This document shows, one piece after another, positions 1 to 8,763 of a stretch of 64,000 nucleotides of DNA. The stretch is from CAYNWT01 sp964450955. Its GTDB lineage: Bacteria > Planctomycetota > Planctomycetia > Planctomycetales > Planctomycetaceae. The stretch lies in assembly GCA_964450955.1 (NCBI GenBank), contig CAYVFI010000005.1, positions 160,206 through 224,205 of the forward strand, given 5' to 3'. Under the pieces are notes generated by a model. That model made no database searches. It was given only the letters and a program-made list of their open reading frames with translations, and was not told the DNA's origin. The translations under genes and the position numbers were made by a program. The first letter of the stretch is position 1, and each line of letters starts with the position of its first letter.

Positions 1-684
1 TACGCTCAGCTACTACCAAATAGCGAAGGTCCGCCGTCTTTGGTTCGCGGTTTCGATCCGACCAAAGATCAAAGCTACGTGCTGTTTGGTATCGAACAGG
101 ACCTGCTGCAGAACATTCTGTTCCCTGTCGGCGATCAAACCAAAGTTGCGATTCGCGGTTTGGCTCGGCACACGGGGCTCCGAAACGCGGACAAGCCAGA
201 CAGTCAGGAAATCTGCTTCATTCCTGACAACGACTATGCTGGATTCATTGAACGTTATCGAGGCGAACAGGACACGGCCGGCGAACTTGTCACAACGACC
301 GGCGAAGTGGTCGGCCAGCACCAGGGCTACGAACGCTACACCATCGGCCAACGTAAGGGACTGGGTATTGCGTTCGGGGAACCGCGGTTCGTGGTACGTA
401 TCGATCGTGACACGAAGCAGGTGGTCATCGGCCACCGCGAAGATCTCGCACGCACTGAGCTCACCGCTGATCGACTAAACTGGCTGGTCCCGACCCTCCC
501 GTCACGAATCGAATGCCGGGCCATGATTCGTTACCGGCACAATGCCGCGACTGCCGTCGCTGAAATCACCGGCGAGGATCAACTGACAGTCACCTTCGAA
601 GAACCGCAGTTCGGCGTGGCCCCCGGCCAGGCAGTGGTCCTGTATGACAACAACCGAGTCCTCGGCGGCGGCTGGATCTCCTGA
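1..684 (+). CDS. mnmA: tRNA-specific 2-thiouridylase MnmA, C-terminal part (cut by window start)
   Basis: The reading frame is open from the first base, so the N-terminal ATP pyrophosphatase part lies outside the window. MnmA uses ATP and a persulfide relay to thiolate U34 of Lys, Glu and Gln tRNAs in the cytoplasm. The visible part holds hallmark blocks: DPTKDQSYVL, FPVGDQTK, and DSQEICFIPD with the catalytic Cys that carries the persulfide (C199 in E. coli). These are followed by the GQRKGLGIAFGEPRFV block of the central domain and a C-terminal beta-barrel ending in VLGGGWIS. The family assignment is firm. A dispersed repeat begins immediately after the stop codon. Confidence 0.96.
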   Translation, partial: YAQLLPNSEGPPSLVRGFDPTKDQSYVLFGIEQDLLQNILFPVGDQTKVAIRGLARHTGLRNADKPDSQEICFIPDNDYAGFIERYRGEQDTAGELVTTTGEVVGQHQGYERYTIGQRKGLGIAFGEPRFVVRIDRDTKQVVIGHREDLARTELTADRLNWLVPTLPSRIECRAMIRYRHNAATAVAEITGEDQLTVTFEEPQFGVAPGQAVVLYDNNRVLGGGWIS

Positions 685-747
685 CAAACGTTCCGTTTGA
701 TCGGTATCCGGTTGGATAAGGGGCTGGGGTGGTTGGTGCGGACCCGG
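685..747 (+). repeat. Stop-adjacent dispersed repeat, copy A (after mnmA)
   Basis: The core at 687-715 starts 2 nt after the mnmA stop codon and lies in the sense orientation of that gene. It matches copy C (14480-14504, minus) at 25 of 26 positions, copy B (12131-12155) at 23 of 25 and copy E (26921-26948) at 22 of 26, counted by hand. A less conserved GC-rich tail with GGTTGG and GGACCCGG follows to about 747. No coding frame or T-tract is evident. The function is unknown. Confidence 0.75.
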
Positions 748-822
748 GGGGCATGCCAGGGTGATGATGGATTGTGCGGCGTAGTGAGTGACCCGTGAAA
801 GAAACGGCGTTGGGCCGAGTTT

Positions 823-1803
823 CTAGGAAGCGACCAGTGAAGCCAGAACTTTTCGCGTTCCTGTGAATGGCCGGCGGGCGTGCATCACCGCGTAGTTATC
901 GACCAAAGCGACATCGCCGTCTTGCCAGGGGACGTCGAATGTAATCTCGTCGGCGATCCTGCAGGCGGTTTGAACCGCTTTGGTGTCCAGCGGTGTACCG
1001 TCACCGTGCGTGATAGCTTTGGATGGATCATTGCGAGCGTCTTTCCATCCTTGTGACGCAGCGATGAGTTGGTTGAAGAAGCTTTTCCGGCCGTTGCTGA
1101 GTTCTCGAACCGCCTGCAGCACTGGAGTCGTGGCCCGCAGGCTGCCATCATCGATCCACTCCCACGAGTACCCAAGTCCGGCAAGTCGCGCCTCAGCCGC
1201 GTCGCGAGAATCCGCCGCAAGTGTACTCCGCCAGCTTCGCCCCATGCCCGATGAGGCATCGTCTTCGGCCGGCATGACGTTCGAATACTTCAGGCCATAC
1301 TGCTGGCACCTGGCGATGAAGTCCGGTTCTGCGTCTCGCAGACGGTAGAACAATACGTCCGAACGGCACAGCGGCGTTGCTCCTCCGGTTTCTGCAGCAG
1401 TTTCACAGAAGAAAAACAACCGGCTTGGGTAAATCGGCGTCTGTGCCATTTCGTGGTGCAGGTGGATGCGTACGTCGGATGGAGCTTCGTTGGCCGTGAA
1501 AACGCGTTCGGTCTTGTTGAAGCGAACCGCGTTAGACAGCGATTCGGCATACGTGAAGTTTGGGTAATTGAACGCGCCGACAAACGCGTCAAAGTCTTCC
1601 GCCGTCTGCAGTCCGAAGCCTCGAAAAAACAGCGTTCCGGTATCGCCAAGCTGTTTATTCAACCGTTCACGATTGTTGGCGATCCATTCGCAGGCAGAGT
1701 TGCGATTGCTGTTTTGAGGAGCCGCATAAGCAGATGGAAACGCACGCCCGTGGTATTTCTGTTGCCCGGTAAGATCGATGGCTTTCACATTCAGGTTCGA
1801 CAT
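823..1803 (-). CDS. TauD/TfdA-family Fe(II)/2-oxoglutarate dioxygenase (SyrP/clavaminate synthase-like)
   Basis: This is a 326-residue cytoplasmic oxygenase expected to couple oxidation of an unknown small substrate to 2-oxoglutarate decarboxylation. The iron facial triad is visible: an HxE pair at H116-E118 inside HLHHEMAQ and a distal H308 in DNYAVMHARR. R317 or a neighbouring Arg probably binds the 2-oxoglutarate carboxylate. The stretch FFFCETAAETGGATPL is the usual TauD-family block after the first motif. The ATG at 1803 has AAGG about 9 nt upstream. The gene lies 47 nt downstream of an aldo/keto reductase gene on the same strand, so the two are probably co-transcribed. The substrate cannot be read from the sequence. 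Confidence 0.85.
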   Translation of the reverse strand: MSNLNVKAIDLTGQQKYHGRAFPSAYAAPQNSNRNSACEWIANNRERLNKQLGDTGTLFFRGFGLQTAEDFDAFVGAFNYPNFTYAESLSNAVRFNKTERVFTANEAPSDVRIHLHHEMAQTPIYPSRLFFFCETAAETGGATPLCRSDVLFYRLRDAEPDFIARCQQYGLKYSNVMPAEDDASSGMGRSWRSTLAADSRDAAEARLAGLGYSWEWIDDGSLRATTPVLQAVRELSNGRKSFFNQLIAASQGWKDARNDPSKAITHGDGTPLDTKAVQTACRIADEITFDVPWQDGDVALVDNYAVMHARRPFTGTRKVLASLVAS

Positions 1804-1850
1804 GCGGTTCGCCTTGTGCGGGTCCTGGGCAGGTGCAGAAAACTTTGTGA

Positions 1851-2831
1851 CTACTCGTAGATCGGAAAGAATGTCCCAAACGCTGATTCACAAAACACCC
1901 CAGGGTCGTTGAAGCGTCGGTTTTGATCTAGTGCAGAGATTGCGGACATCTCGTCACCGGTTAGCTCAAAATCAAACAGCGCGAGGTTTTCAATTAGCCG
2001 TTCGGGCTTCGACGTTTTCGGAACAATCGCGGTACCGCGCTGAATGCCCCACCGCAGGACAACCTGTGCGGGAGTGCGGTTGGTTCTGGCCGCGGCGGCT
2101 TTGATGCAGTCTTGTTGCAACACCGAATCAGATTCGGTTGCCATGTTTAACTGCAGGTACGACAACGCGCCCAGCGGTGAGAACGCCGTGACAGCGATGT
2201 CGTTTTCTGAACAGTACCGAAGCAACTTGTCCTGAGTCAGATATGGGTGCGATTCGATTTGCAGGACCGACGGCTGGATGGTCGCGTACGACTGCAGGTC
2301 CCGAATCAGGCTGACTCCGAAGTTGCAGATGCCAATGTTACGAACCAACCCAGTGGTGACCAGTTCTTCCATGGCTTGCCATGTTTCAGAGATGGGGACC
2401 GCTGCCGATTCTACACACGGCCTTTCTGCGGTCGGATCGAAAACCCACTCCGGTGGATAGCGTTCTTCGAAGGGAACGAATCGTTGTGCGATCGGGAAAT
2501 GGATGAGGTACAGGTCCAGATAGTCGAGCCCCAGATCGTTTAACGACCGTTCGCAGGCTGGCCGCACATGTTCGGCCGCGTGGTATGTGTTCCACAGTTT
2601 GGACGTGATCCACAAATCGTCTCGCGAACACGCGCCACTGGCGATGGCCGTTTTGATGCCCGCACCGGCTTCGGATTCGTTACCGTAGTCGCAGGCGGCA
2701 TCGAAGTGTCGGTAGCCGACCGCGATGGCTTGTTCGACAACGCTGGCCGTTTCGGCCTTATCGATTTTCCAGAGTCCCAGTCCAACTGACGGAAGTTGTC
2801 CGCCGGTCGGAAGAGTGATTGTATTTGTCAT
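1851..2831 (-). CDS. Aldo/keto reductase (NADPH-dependent, AKR superfamily)
   Basis: The 326-residue protein is a complete AKR (beta/alpha)8 barrel. It shows the catalytic tetrad D45 and Y49 (GYRHFDAACDYGNE), K78 (WITSKLW) and H111 (LDLYLIHFPI). The cofactor-binding end has VVLRWGIQRGTAIVPKTSKPERLIENLALFDF in several short blocks. The closest resemblance is to eukaryote-like AKR1/AKR2 enzymes such as xylose or aldose reductases, but the substrate is not deducible. It reduces aldehydes or ketones in the cytoplasm. It is the first gene of a two-gene minus-strand unit with the downstream TauD-like dioxygenase, which suggests a shared small-molecule pathway. The start is the ATG at 2831, with only a weak ribosome site. 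Confidence 0.9.
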   Translation of the reverse strand: MTNTITLPTGGQLPSVGLGLWKIDKAETASVVEQAIAVGYRHFDAACDYGNESEAGAGIKTAIASGACSRDDLWITSKLWNTYHAAEHVRPACERSLNDLGLDYLDLYLIHFPIAQRFVPFEERYPPEWVFDPTAERPCVESAAVPISETWQAMEELVTTGLVRNIGICNFGVSLIRDLQSYATIQPSVLQIESHPYLTQDKLLRYCSENDIAVTAFSPLGALSYLQLNMATESDSVLQQDCIKAAAARTNRTPAQVVLRWGIQRGTAIVPKTSKPERLIENLALFDFELTGDEMSAISALDQNRRFNDPGVFCESAFGTFFPIYE

Positions 2832-2923
2832 GGTGTTCGCAAACGAAGTGGTTCAAGTCAAAACGTAGCTTGATGAACCTGACTTCGATTCGCAAACGAC
2901 CAGGAAACCGACCGCGACAATAA

Positions 2924-4054
2924 TTACCCCTGACCGACGACTGAGTCCTCAGTCCAATTCAACCCTTCGGTCCGATTGACGGAGACGTTTTGAGAACACG
3001 CTTGCAGCCATTCTAATCGGTGAGCTTCTTCTGTCGTGTTTGAGAAAAATGAACCGGCCGGCACGTTTGCTCCGATGATAAATCGCAGCGTTTTGGCACC
3101 TTTGACGAAAAATTCACAAACGACACTCGCCAGTCCGACGAATCCGACCATGACCGTCTCAAGAAAGCCTGCCTTCTTTTTGTCCAGGCTCGGAATGGGA
3201 AGAGCCGGTTCCGGAGAGTCTGCAGTCTGCGTAAATTCAGGATCAGCTGCCGGAGCGTTAGCAACAGTGACGGGCAGGTGTGGTTGCTTAGTCTCCAACG
3301 TAGAAGTTTGACGCGGAGGTTCTGGAACGACTGTCGTGGCGACTGCGGTTGGAGCCTGGTTGGTGGCGACGACTTCCTGTGGAACCGCAACCGGTTTTGG
3401 TGCGATTACTTGCTGCGTCGCGACGACCGGTTCAGGAGTAGCTTCGGATTCAGGAGCAGCTTCGGATTCAGGAGCAGCTTCGGATTCGGATTCGGGTTCA
3501 GAAGCAGCTTCGGGCTCCGGCACAGGAACAACTGGCTCCGGCATAGGGGCAGCAGCAACCGCTGGTTTTGGTTCTGGTTCAAATGTGGGCAAGCTGGACA
3601 GGCCGAGCTTATCGTTTAGTAGGCTATCAAGCTGGCTTGCGGCAGTAAGCTCGTGTTCGGCTGGTGCAGCAGGGGCAGTTTCGGGCAGTTGATTTCGCGA
3701 CCTTGATAGTGCGACGTTTTTCACCCCGTGGGCTTCCAGAACCTGCTTCGGCAGGGCGTCTCGCATCTCGGTGAGTTCATTCAGTTCAATGCCAAACTCC
3801 CAGCAGTTCCTGGCAACCGGTTGGCTTCGGCGAATGCTGCAATCGACCAGTACCGGGTTGGTTGGATCCAGCTGAAGGTAGAGCTTTTCTCCCTGCAGAT
3901 TTTGCATCGATCGCAGCCGGATACCTTGTCCGGATTGATCGTATACCTTCACATCAAGCCGGCACCATTCGCCATCTCTGCATGTGTATGCGTACGCGGC
4001 GTAGAAGGTCTGTTGTCTTTCAGACCGACGTTGATTGTCACTTGAAACGTTCAT
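2924..4054 (-). CDS. PilZ-like domain protein with long Pro/Glu/Ser linker
   Basis: This is a 376-residue protein. Residues about 8-95 begin RRSERQQTF and continue with beta-rich sequence (VKVYDQSGQGIRLRS, CSIRRSQPVARNCWEFGIEL), resembling a PilZ domain. RRSER could supply the RxxxR half of a c-di-GMP site, but the second D/NxSxxG motif appears only as DQSGQG. Residues about 150-270 are a low-complexity Pro/Glu/Ala/Val linker containing SEAAPE repeats that match tandem 18-bp DNA repeats. The C-terminal part (about 285-376) has a hydrophobic stretch (VMVGFVGLASVVCEFFV) that may sit in or on the membrane. The ATG at 4054 has GGAG 7 nt upstream. A c-di-GMP-responsive envelope role is inference only. 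Confidence 0.7.
   Translation of the reverse strand: MNVSSDNQRRSERQQTFYAAYAYTCRDGEWCRLDVKVYDQSGQGIRLRSMQNLQGEKLYLQLDPTNPVLVDCSIRRSQPVARNCWEFGIELNELTEMRDALPKQVLEAHGVKNVALSRSRNQLPETAPAAPAEHELTAASQLDSLLNDKLGLSSLPTFEPEPKPAVAAAPMPEPVVPVPEPEAASEPESESEAAPESEAAPESEATPEPVVATQQVIAPKPVAVPQEVVATNQAPTAVATTVVPEPPRQTSTLETKQPHLPVTVANAPAADPEFTQTADSPEPALPIPSLDKKKAGFLETVMVGFVGLASVVCEFFVKGAKTLRFIIGANVPAGSFFSNTTEEAHRLEWLQACSQNVSVNRTEGLNWTEDSVVGQG
3431..3514 (-). repeat. Tandem 18-bp coding repeat in the PilZ-protein linker
   Basis: Three head-to-tail 18-bp units (3431-3448, 3449-3466, 3467-3484) with the plus-strand sequence TTCAGGAGCAGCTTCGGA differ at one base at most. A degenerate fourth unit lies at 3497-3514. 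The in-frame unit encodes SEAAPE-type hexapeptides, so copy-number change would lengthen the linker without a frameshift. Confidence 0.85.
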
Positions 4055-4263
4055 GTGGGACTCCAGCTCTTCGGATCTCCTTACCGAAGTCTAGTTCGCA
4101 CAATCTGTCGGGGGCTGCAACGATCTGTCGTCCAACTGCTACCGACGCGTTGGGAACCACTACCACCCGCGCATTCGATGCAACATGACCGGGTCAGGAT
4201 CAACAACGTTTAGCCTGAGACCGCGTTGCAACCGGCCGACTCATCGAGTCTCGGCGATCGCGC

Positions 4264-4297
4264 ATAAGAAAAGCCGCTAAGTTCCACCCAGCGGCTT
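4264..4297 (-). terminator. Rho-independent terminator downstream of the cold shock gene
   Basis: A perfect 8-bp stem (4271-4278 with 4290-4297; AAGCCGCT/AGCGGCTT) encloses an 11-nt loop. Read on the minus strand it is followed by TTTTCTTAT. It lies about 70 nt after the csp stop codon. Confidence 0.8.
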
Positions 4298-4368
4298 CGT
4301 GTCTCAATCAGCGTTCTATCTGTGTTGCGTCAGCTTTCAAACTTCTAACTTGAAAGCCTGGCAAGGCA

Positions 4369-4566
4369 CTAGATAGGGCGAACGTTTTCAGCTCGCGGTC
4401 CCTTTGGTCCTTGTCCTTCCGTGAACGAAACCTTCTGTCCTTCGTACAGGTCATCGAACTGTACTCCTTCAAGGTTAGACATGTGAAAGAACATGTCCTT
4501 GCCATCGCCTGTGTCGATGAATCCGAAACCCTTGTCGGTAACTTTCTTGATTGTGCCTTCAGCCAT
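4369..4566 (-). CDS. CspA-family cold shock / nucleic-acid-binding protein
   Basis: The 65-residue single OB-fold protein has both RNA-binding signatures, KGFGFI (RNP1-like) and MFFHMSNL (RNP2-like, with F to M changes), and ends GPRAENVRPI like canonical Csp proteins. It is expected to bind single-stranded RNA or DNA in the cytoplasm as an RNA chaperone. The start was taken at ATG 4566 (MAEGTIKK), which fits the family N-terminus. A TTG two codons upstream is possible but less likely. A GAGG lies upstream, and the gene has its own terminator, so it is probably monocistronic. Confidence 0.93.
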   Translation of the reverse strand: MAEGTIKKVTDKGFGFIDTGDGKDMFFHMSNLEGVQFDDLYEGQKVSFTEGQGPKGPRAENVRPI

Positions 4567-4707
4567 TCCCAACCATCCTCAAAAAAAACTCTGTGGCGGT
4601 GTGCGGACACGGATCCGGACAAGAAAAACACCACATAAATATGGTACTTACTGGTACGCAGGCGTCAACCAAATCCGACTTCCAGGCACTTTCATGCCTT
4701 CGATTTG

Positions 4708-6273
4708 CTACGGCGTCACTCTTAGAACACGGCCGCCCTGATACACGCGTTTCTTTGTGTCGGTTGCCCGAACCTCAATCAGATGCGTGCCTTTTGGCAA
4801 ATTCGGCGGCAGGTTGACCCTCCAAAGGTGACTGGAAGCCTTGGGCTTACTGAGCTTACGAAAGGTCTTCGGGTCCTTCTTAAGGATCTCAGCCTCGCGA
4901 TCAAACGCGCTTTGCAGGCTTGGATCGATCTCCCGCACCTTCTTCATGACAGTCCACGCCGACTTACCGATTCGCATTTCGACCTTCGTCTTTTCAGAGC
5001 CGTTAAACACATTCGCAAATAGCGTCTGCTTTGCTGACTCGGCAGACTTCACGGCCTCCGGCGCGTGCAGTTGCATTTGGTAGTTGGCGGGACGTCCGGC
5101 CGGATGGAAGTCGACGCGGTAGTCCGTGCCGTCGAACGAAATTGTCGAGTAACCGTTCGGCGCGCCGTCGGCCATGATGGTGTGGGGGATACCGCGTTCG
5201 TCTTCCACGCCACTCCACCAACTGCCGCTCACCGTCACATTGATCACATGGTGGTGCGGTTCCAAACCTTCCCAACCGTCCTTCTTCTTGAGGAAGACAT
5301 GTTCGTGATGATGCGTGTGCCCGGAAATTGACATGCAAAATTTGCGATTTTGAATCAGCTGGAACAGACCCTTTCTGTCATGCGTGTTCGTCAACGGCAC
5401 GTGCATCATCAGGACAACCAACTGGTCTGCCGGAACCAGTGAAAGGTCCTTTTCAATGAACGCCAACTGCTGCTTACCGATTCCGCCGCGGTAAGCCATC
5501 TTGTTTTGCTGATCGTTGAACCGCCACTCAATGTTGTCCACAACAACAAAGTGCACCGGCCCATGGTCGAACGAGTAGTACGACGGTCCGTAAATGCGTT
5601 CGAACGTTTCGTTAGCCAGCTTGCGTTCCTTCACGTCGTAGTTGATGTCGTGATTGCCAATCACGTTGTACCAGGGAATCCCCAGCAGCGCGATGGTTCG
5701 GTTGAGGGGCCGCATGGTGTTGAGATTGTCGAAGGCGATGTCGCCCAATGTGACTCCAAACGATGCTTTGGTACCAACCAGTTCTTCGATGACGTCGTGT
5801 GCGATCCAGTCCACTTCCTTTTGATTGCGCGGCTGGGGATCGCCGAACATGATGGCTTCAAACTTGTCCGGTTCACTAACCTTGTTCATGGGAAAATCTA
5901 CGGACGCTGGCAGCGGGCCGGTTGGTTCGACCCCTTTGAAATTTAACTTCGGCGATCCGTTGGGCTTGTGAACGTAGTAGAACCGAGGCAGCATCTCGTC
6001 GTTGAGCGGAGACCGGTAGCCGCGAGGCTTAATCACAAACAGAATCGTGTCGTCATCGATAGGCAGTTCGTAACGACCGGTCGAATCAGTGATCGCTATG
6101 TTTTTCCCATTGGACACGCGCACTCCGGGCAATCCCTGCTCGCCCGCGTCCAGCTTCTGGTTGGTGTTGGTGTCTTCATAGACGCGGCCGACGGCAAGTT
6201 GAACTTCAGCGGCCGCATCCTGAGCGACGGGCGGCGGTGTCAGACAAAGCCAGGAAACCAATAGCAACGACAT
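4708..6273 (-). CDS. Secreted calcineurin-like metallophosphoesterase with SdrD-B-like N-terminal domain
   Basis: This is a 521-residue protein. Residues 1-18 form a short hydrophobic export signal. Residues about 25-90 (GRVYEDTNTNQKLDAGEQGLPGVRV split by a short turn, then TDSTGRYEL) resemble an SdrD-B / carboxypeptidase-regulatory beta-sandwich. The metallophosphatase core follows with all metal-ligand motifs: GDPQ 144-147, GDI 178-180, GNHD 206-209, H291 in MMHVPL and GHTHHHEH 318-325. About 170 C-terminal residues form an extra beta-rich domain. Proteins of this type hydrolyse phosphoesters outside the cytoplasm; the substrate is unknown. The ATG at 6273 has GAGG 5 nt upstream. Confidence 0.9.
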   Translation of the reverse strand: MSLLLVSWLCLTPPPVAQDAAAEVQLAVGRVYEDTNTNQKLDAGEQGLPGVRVSNGKNIAITDSTGRYELPIDDDTILFVIKPRGYRSPLNDEMLPRFYYVHKPNGSPKLNFKGVEPTGPLPASVDFPMNKVSEPDKFEAIMFGDPQPRNQKEVDWIAHDVIEELVGTKASFGVTLGDIAFDNLNTMRPLNRTIALLGIPWYNVIGNHDINYDVKERKLANETFERIYGPSYYSFDHGPVHFVVVDNIEWRFNDQQNKMAYRGGIGKQQLAFIEKDLSLVPADQLVVLMMHVPLTNTHDRKGLFQLIQNRKFCMSISGHTHHHEHVFLKKKDGWEGLEPHHHVINVTVSGSWWSGVEDERGIPHTIMADGAPNGYSTISFDGTDYRVDFHPAGRPANYQMQLHAPEAVKSAESAKQTLFANVFNGSEKTKVEMRIGKSAWTVMKKVREIDPSLQSAFDREAEILKKDPKTFRKLSKPKASSHLWRVNLPPNLPKGTHLIEVRATDTKKRVYQGGRVLRVTP

Positions 6274-6666
6274 ACGAACCTCAGCAGGAGCGGCAAAGAG
6301 TGATCAACTCATCATGCCCAAACAGAATCTGGTTCGCAAATCGGTGCCGGGAAGTTCGCCCGAACCGGGATTCGGGTGTTGTGGTTCGTTGGTCAAAACT
6401 GCTCGGAGCTTCACACCTGGATGCGATTTGTGAATTAACGTAGCGAATCCGGGAATTGCAGCTTGATGACGTCAGCCAGCGATGCGTTTAAAGAAAAATG
6501 CGGTCTGGTTTTCAAACCGCCGGTGATCGCGGGCGGAACCAGTTGGAACGCGGGAAATGCACACCATCGTGGTTCTTACAATCCAAACGCGATCACCATT
6601 GTTTTCAAGCTCAACGATTGACCACGAAACTCAAACATCGGCCGCGCATCGTGTTTTCAAAACCGA
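6274..6666. other. Intergenic region upstream of the phosphoesterase gene
   Basis: The 393-bp stretch separates two minus-strand genes. No convincing ORF or RNA was seen. It contains a short palindrome GGTTTTCAAACC near 6510 and probably the promoter of the phosphoesterase gene. Confidence 0.5.
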
Positions 6667-7275
6667 TCAGACCAACTGCAGTGACACCGCTTCGGTGTGC
6701 TGGCTCACGAACCGCTGCATCGACTCGCCGGAGAGCCGCCTGAACTTTGCCTGGATCATTCGGGTGTACGGATACGCCAGCCAACACAGAATGTGCATCG
6801 GGCGTGAGACGGCCGCAATTTGATAGCTCACTTCGTCTGTGACTGTGTTCCACTCAACACAAAAACGCTCTTCACCACATTCGATGTGACCGGGCAGTGT
6901 TCCGTATGTGAATCCGAATCGATGCAAGTCGCCGACCGAACTATCTTCAGTTGATAGAATCCGCGCGGGGCAGGTGGCCCAGGTTCCCAGAGACGGACAG
7001 ACTACCGCGACCACAGTTCCGGTTTCGATTTCGTCAGACAATCGGACCATCGTCGACATTTCGGCAGGGAACATAGCCCAGTTTTCAATCGCCGCGCGAG
7101 CCGCCATCCACGTGTTCTCACCGGTTCCCAGCAGGAATCCTGCGTCGTCACGATTGAAGCCTGACGGAGTCTCACGAGAAACGCAGCCGACGGCGTCGTA
7201 CGTAAACGGAGCCCCAGCCACATCTCGTAACATTTTCCGGATCTGATTGTCAGTTGGTCGTTTTAACGTGATCAT
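6667..7275 (-). CDS. DUF1990 family protein (YndG/START-like)
   Basis: The 202-residue protein matches the DUF1990 pattern. It opens with FTYDAVGCVSRETPSGFNRDD, continues with LGTGENTWMAARAAIENWAMFP and a CPSLGTWATCPARIL segment, and ends with HRFGFTYGTLPGHIECGEERF and a short hydrophobic stretch before RFRRLSGESMQRF. DUF1990 proteins adopt a START/SRPBCC-like fold and have no established reaction; a hydrophobic ligand is plausible. The ATG at 7275 has GGAG 7 nt upstream. The gene is divergent from pepE, with 58 nt between the two starts. Confidence 0.85.
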   Translation of the reverse strand: MITLKRPTDNQIRKMLRDVAGAPFTYDAVGCVSRETPSGFNRDDAGFLLGTGENTWMAARAAIENWAMFPAEMSTMVRLSDEIETGTVVAVVCPSLGTWATCPARILSTEDSSVGDLHRFGFTYGTLPGHIECGEERFCVEWNTVTDEVSYQIAAVSRPMHILCWLAYPYTRMIQAKFRRLSGESMQRFVSQHTEAVSLQLV

Positions 7276-7333
7276 GCTTGTCTCCGAGGTAACAACCGGA
7301 CACCGCCGCCTTGATTAACAGGATGATACCCAG

Positions 7334-8047
7334 ATGTCACGAAATCTACTTCTGGTCAGCAGTTCGAAGTGCCACCCCCACGGGTACCTTGACCATTGTG
7401 CCAGCCAGGCTGCAGAGCTTTTTGCCGGGGTTCAGGAAATTATCTTCGTCCCGTACGCTCGCCCGGGCGGGATGACGCATGATGAGTACACAGCTGTGGC
7501 GGCAGACCGATTCAAGAAGATGGACATTGATGTGCGGGGGTTGCACGAGTTCGACAATCCGGTCGTGGCAATCCAGGAAGCTGGCGGAGCGTTTATCGGA
7601 GGTGGGAACACGTTTGTGCTGCTGGACCAGTTATATACCGATGGAGTCGTTGAACTCATGGGGCAACGGCTGGCCAGCGGGATGCCCTACATGGGCACGT
7701 CAGCAGGTTCGAACGTTGCGGGGCTTTCCATCGGAACCTCCAACGACATGCCGATCGTCGAACCGCCCTCGCATGGGGCATTCGCAGCCGTGCCCTTTAA
7801 CATCAATCCACACTACCCACGTGAGGCTCCCGATCCGACTCACATGGGCGAAACGCGAGACGACCGCATTAACGAATTTCACTTCTACAATCAGCAGCCT
7901 GTCGTGTCGATTCGCGAAGACAGCATGTTGCGAGTCCAGGGTGACAACATGAAGCTGATCGGGCAGTTGGATGGTTACTTGTTCCAACACGGCAAAGATC
8001 GCGAAACGATGACGGCGGGTTCGGATCTTAGCTACCTTCTGAAGTGA
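7334..8047 (+). CDS. pepE: Dipeptidase E (alpha-aspartyl dipeptidase), peptidase S51
   Basis: The 237-residue protein matches the E. coli PepE length and motifs. PepE is a cytoplasmic serine peptidase that cleaves Asp-X dipeptides. The nucleophile S123 lies in GTSAGSN, and D138 (SNDMPIVEP) and H160 (NINPHYP) fit the E. coli S120/D135/H157 triad with a constant +3 offset. AFIGGGNTFVLL is the conserved loop before the nucleophile. The ATG at 7334 has AGGA about 10 nt upstream. The assignment is strong. Confidence 0.93.
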   Translation: MSRNLLLVSSSKCHPHGYLDHCASQAAELFAGVQEIIFVPYARPGGMTHDEYTAVAADRFKKMDIDVRGLHEFDNPVVAIQEAGGAFIGGGNTFVLLDQLYTDGVVELMGQRLASGMPYMGTSAGSNVAGLSIGTSNDMPIVEPPSHGAFAAVPFNINPHYPREAPDPTHMGETRDDRINEFHFYNQQPVVSIREDSMLRVQGDNMKLIGQLDGYLFQHGKDRETMTAGSDLSYLLK

Positions 8048-8118
8048 TCGATCGGACAGACCAAACGGACCAACCACAGGCGCAACCTGTTCGCTGAACG
8101 AACCGACTCGCGCGGCGA

Positions 8119-8310
8119 GTGTTCAAGTGGCTGGCTTTGGGCGTATTGTTGTTTGTGGGCGTTGCCTGGTTTGCGGTGGGAAGACTTACCGCTTCGGCAA
8201 ATCGTGAAGTCGGTCGTCCGCCCGCTGATTTACCTGTCTTGCAGATCTACGGTGAAGAGCTGCGCGGGGCGGAGGTACTGTGGTTCCGGCAAACACAGCT
8301 TGGGTCTTGA
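8119..8310 (+). CDS. Small hypothetical single-span membrane protein
   Basis: A 63-residue reading frame starts at GTG. Residues 2-24 (FKWLALGVLLFVGVAWFAVG) form a clear hydrophobic helix suited to an N-terminal anchor or signal. The remainder is short and charged with no motif recognised. No good Shine-Dalgarno sequence is present. A second frame stays open from about 8256 to 8407, so the gene could be a longer one broken by a frameshift. It may equally be chance. Confidence 0.35.
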   Translation: MFKWLALGVLLFVGVAWFAVGRLTASANREVGRPPADLPVLQIYGEELRGAEVLWFRQTQLGS

Positions 8311-8480
8311 TCGCGTCTGAATCCGCGACCTCAAATCGGCAATTACTGCCGCTTAGGCCCGTCCTGGAAAAACAGGGCGTTTTGATCAAAGAGTCCGGTT
8401 GTGTCGGTCGATAAGGTTAGTGCGGCTGTGATGAATCATCAGTCGTTTCGTATTCACCGTATGGACGAAGGATACTATCC

Positions 8481-8723
8481 ATGCGACCTCAGGCATTAAC
8501 TCGGCTGGCACTTGCGGGACTTGCTCTCGCGGCACCGTTATTTTCAACGGGCTGCCAGGCCACAGTTGGCGGACAAACTTTGCCGTCAGCTTGGTACCTC
8601 GATGACGACGTCCAATACTTCCCGGCTGGCCCCGAGTTTAAACTCTCGAACGCTGAAGAACGGTACGAAGAGTATCGCCTGCAGCAGCAAGGTCTGGCCG
8701 ACGACGTACAGGATGGTTTCTAG
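8481..8723 (+). CDS. Small planctomycete lipoprotein
   Basis: The 80-residue protein has a signal peptide ending in a lipobox (LFSTGC, Cys at about residue 25), so it is expected to be lipid-anchored. The mature part contains TLPSAWYLDDDVQYFPAGPEFKL, given here as one short family-like block, and an acidic Gln-rich tail. I recognise this pattern from small conserved planctomycete proteins of unknown function, from memory only. The ATG at 8481 has GAAGG upstream. A structured intergenic region follows. Confidence 0.75.
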   Translation: MRPQALTRLALAGLALAAPLFSTGCQATVGGQTLPSAWYLDDDVQYFPAGPEFKLSNAEERYEEYRLQQQGLADDVQDGF

Positions 8724-8763
8724 GCCCGACCGCACCAATACAACTTGACCTCCCCCTTCCCCG

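Noticed and set aside
5506..5946. Antisense 146-residue frame inside the phosphoesterase gene
   Set aside because: A mirror frame of a strongly conserved minus-strand coding sequence with all metal motifs intact.
8048..8072. Similarity of the region after pepE to the stop-adjacent repeat
   Set aside because: Only GATCGG is shared and the rest does not align; not counted as a copy.
8256..8407. Second open frame after the 8119 small membrane gene, suggesting a frameshifted longer gene
   Set aside because: Only about 50 residues with no recognisable domain; the evidence is too weak to call a pseudogene.
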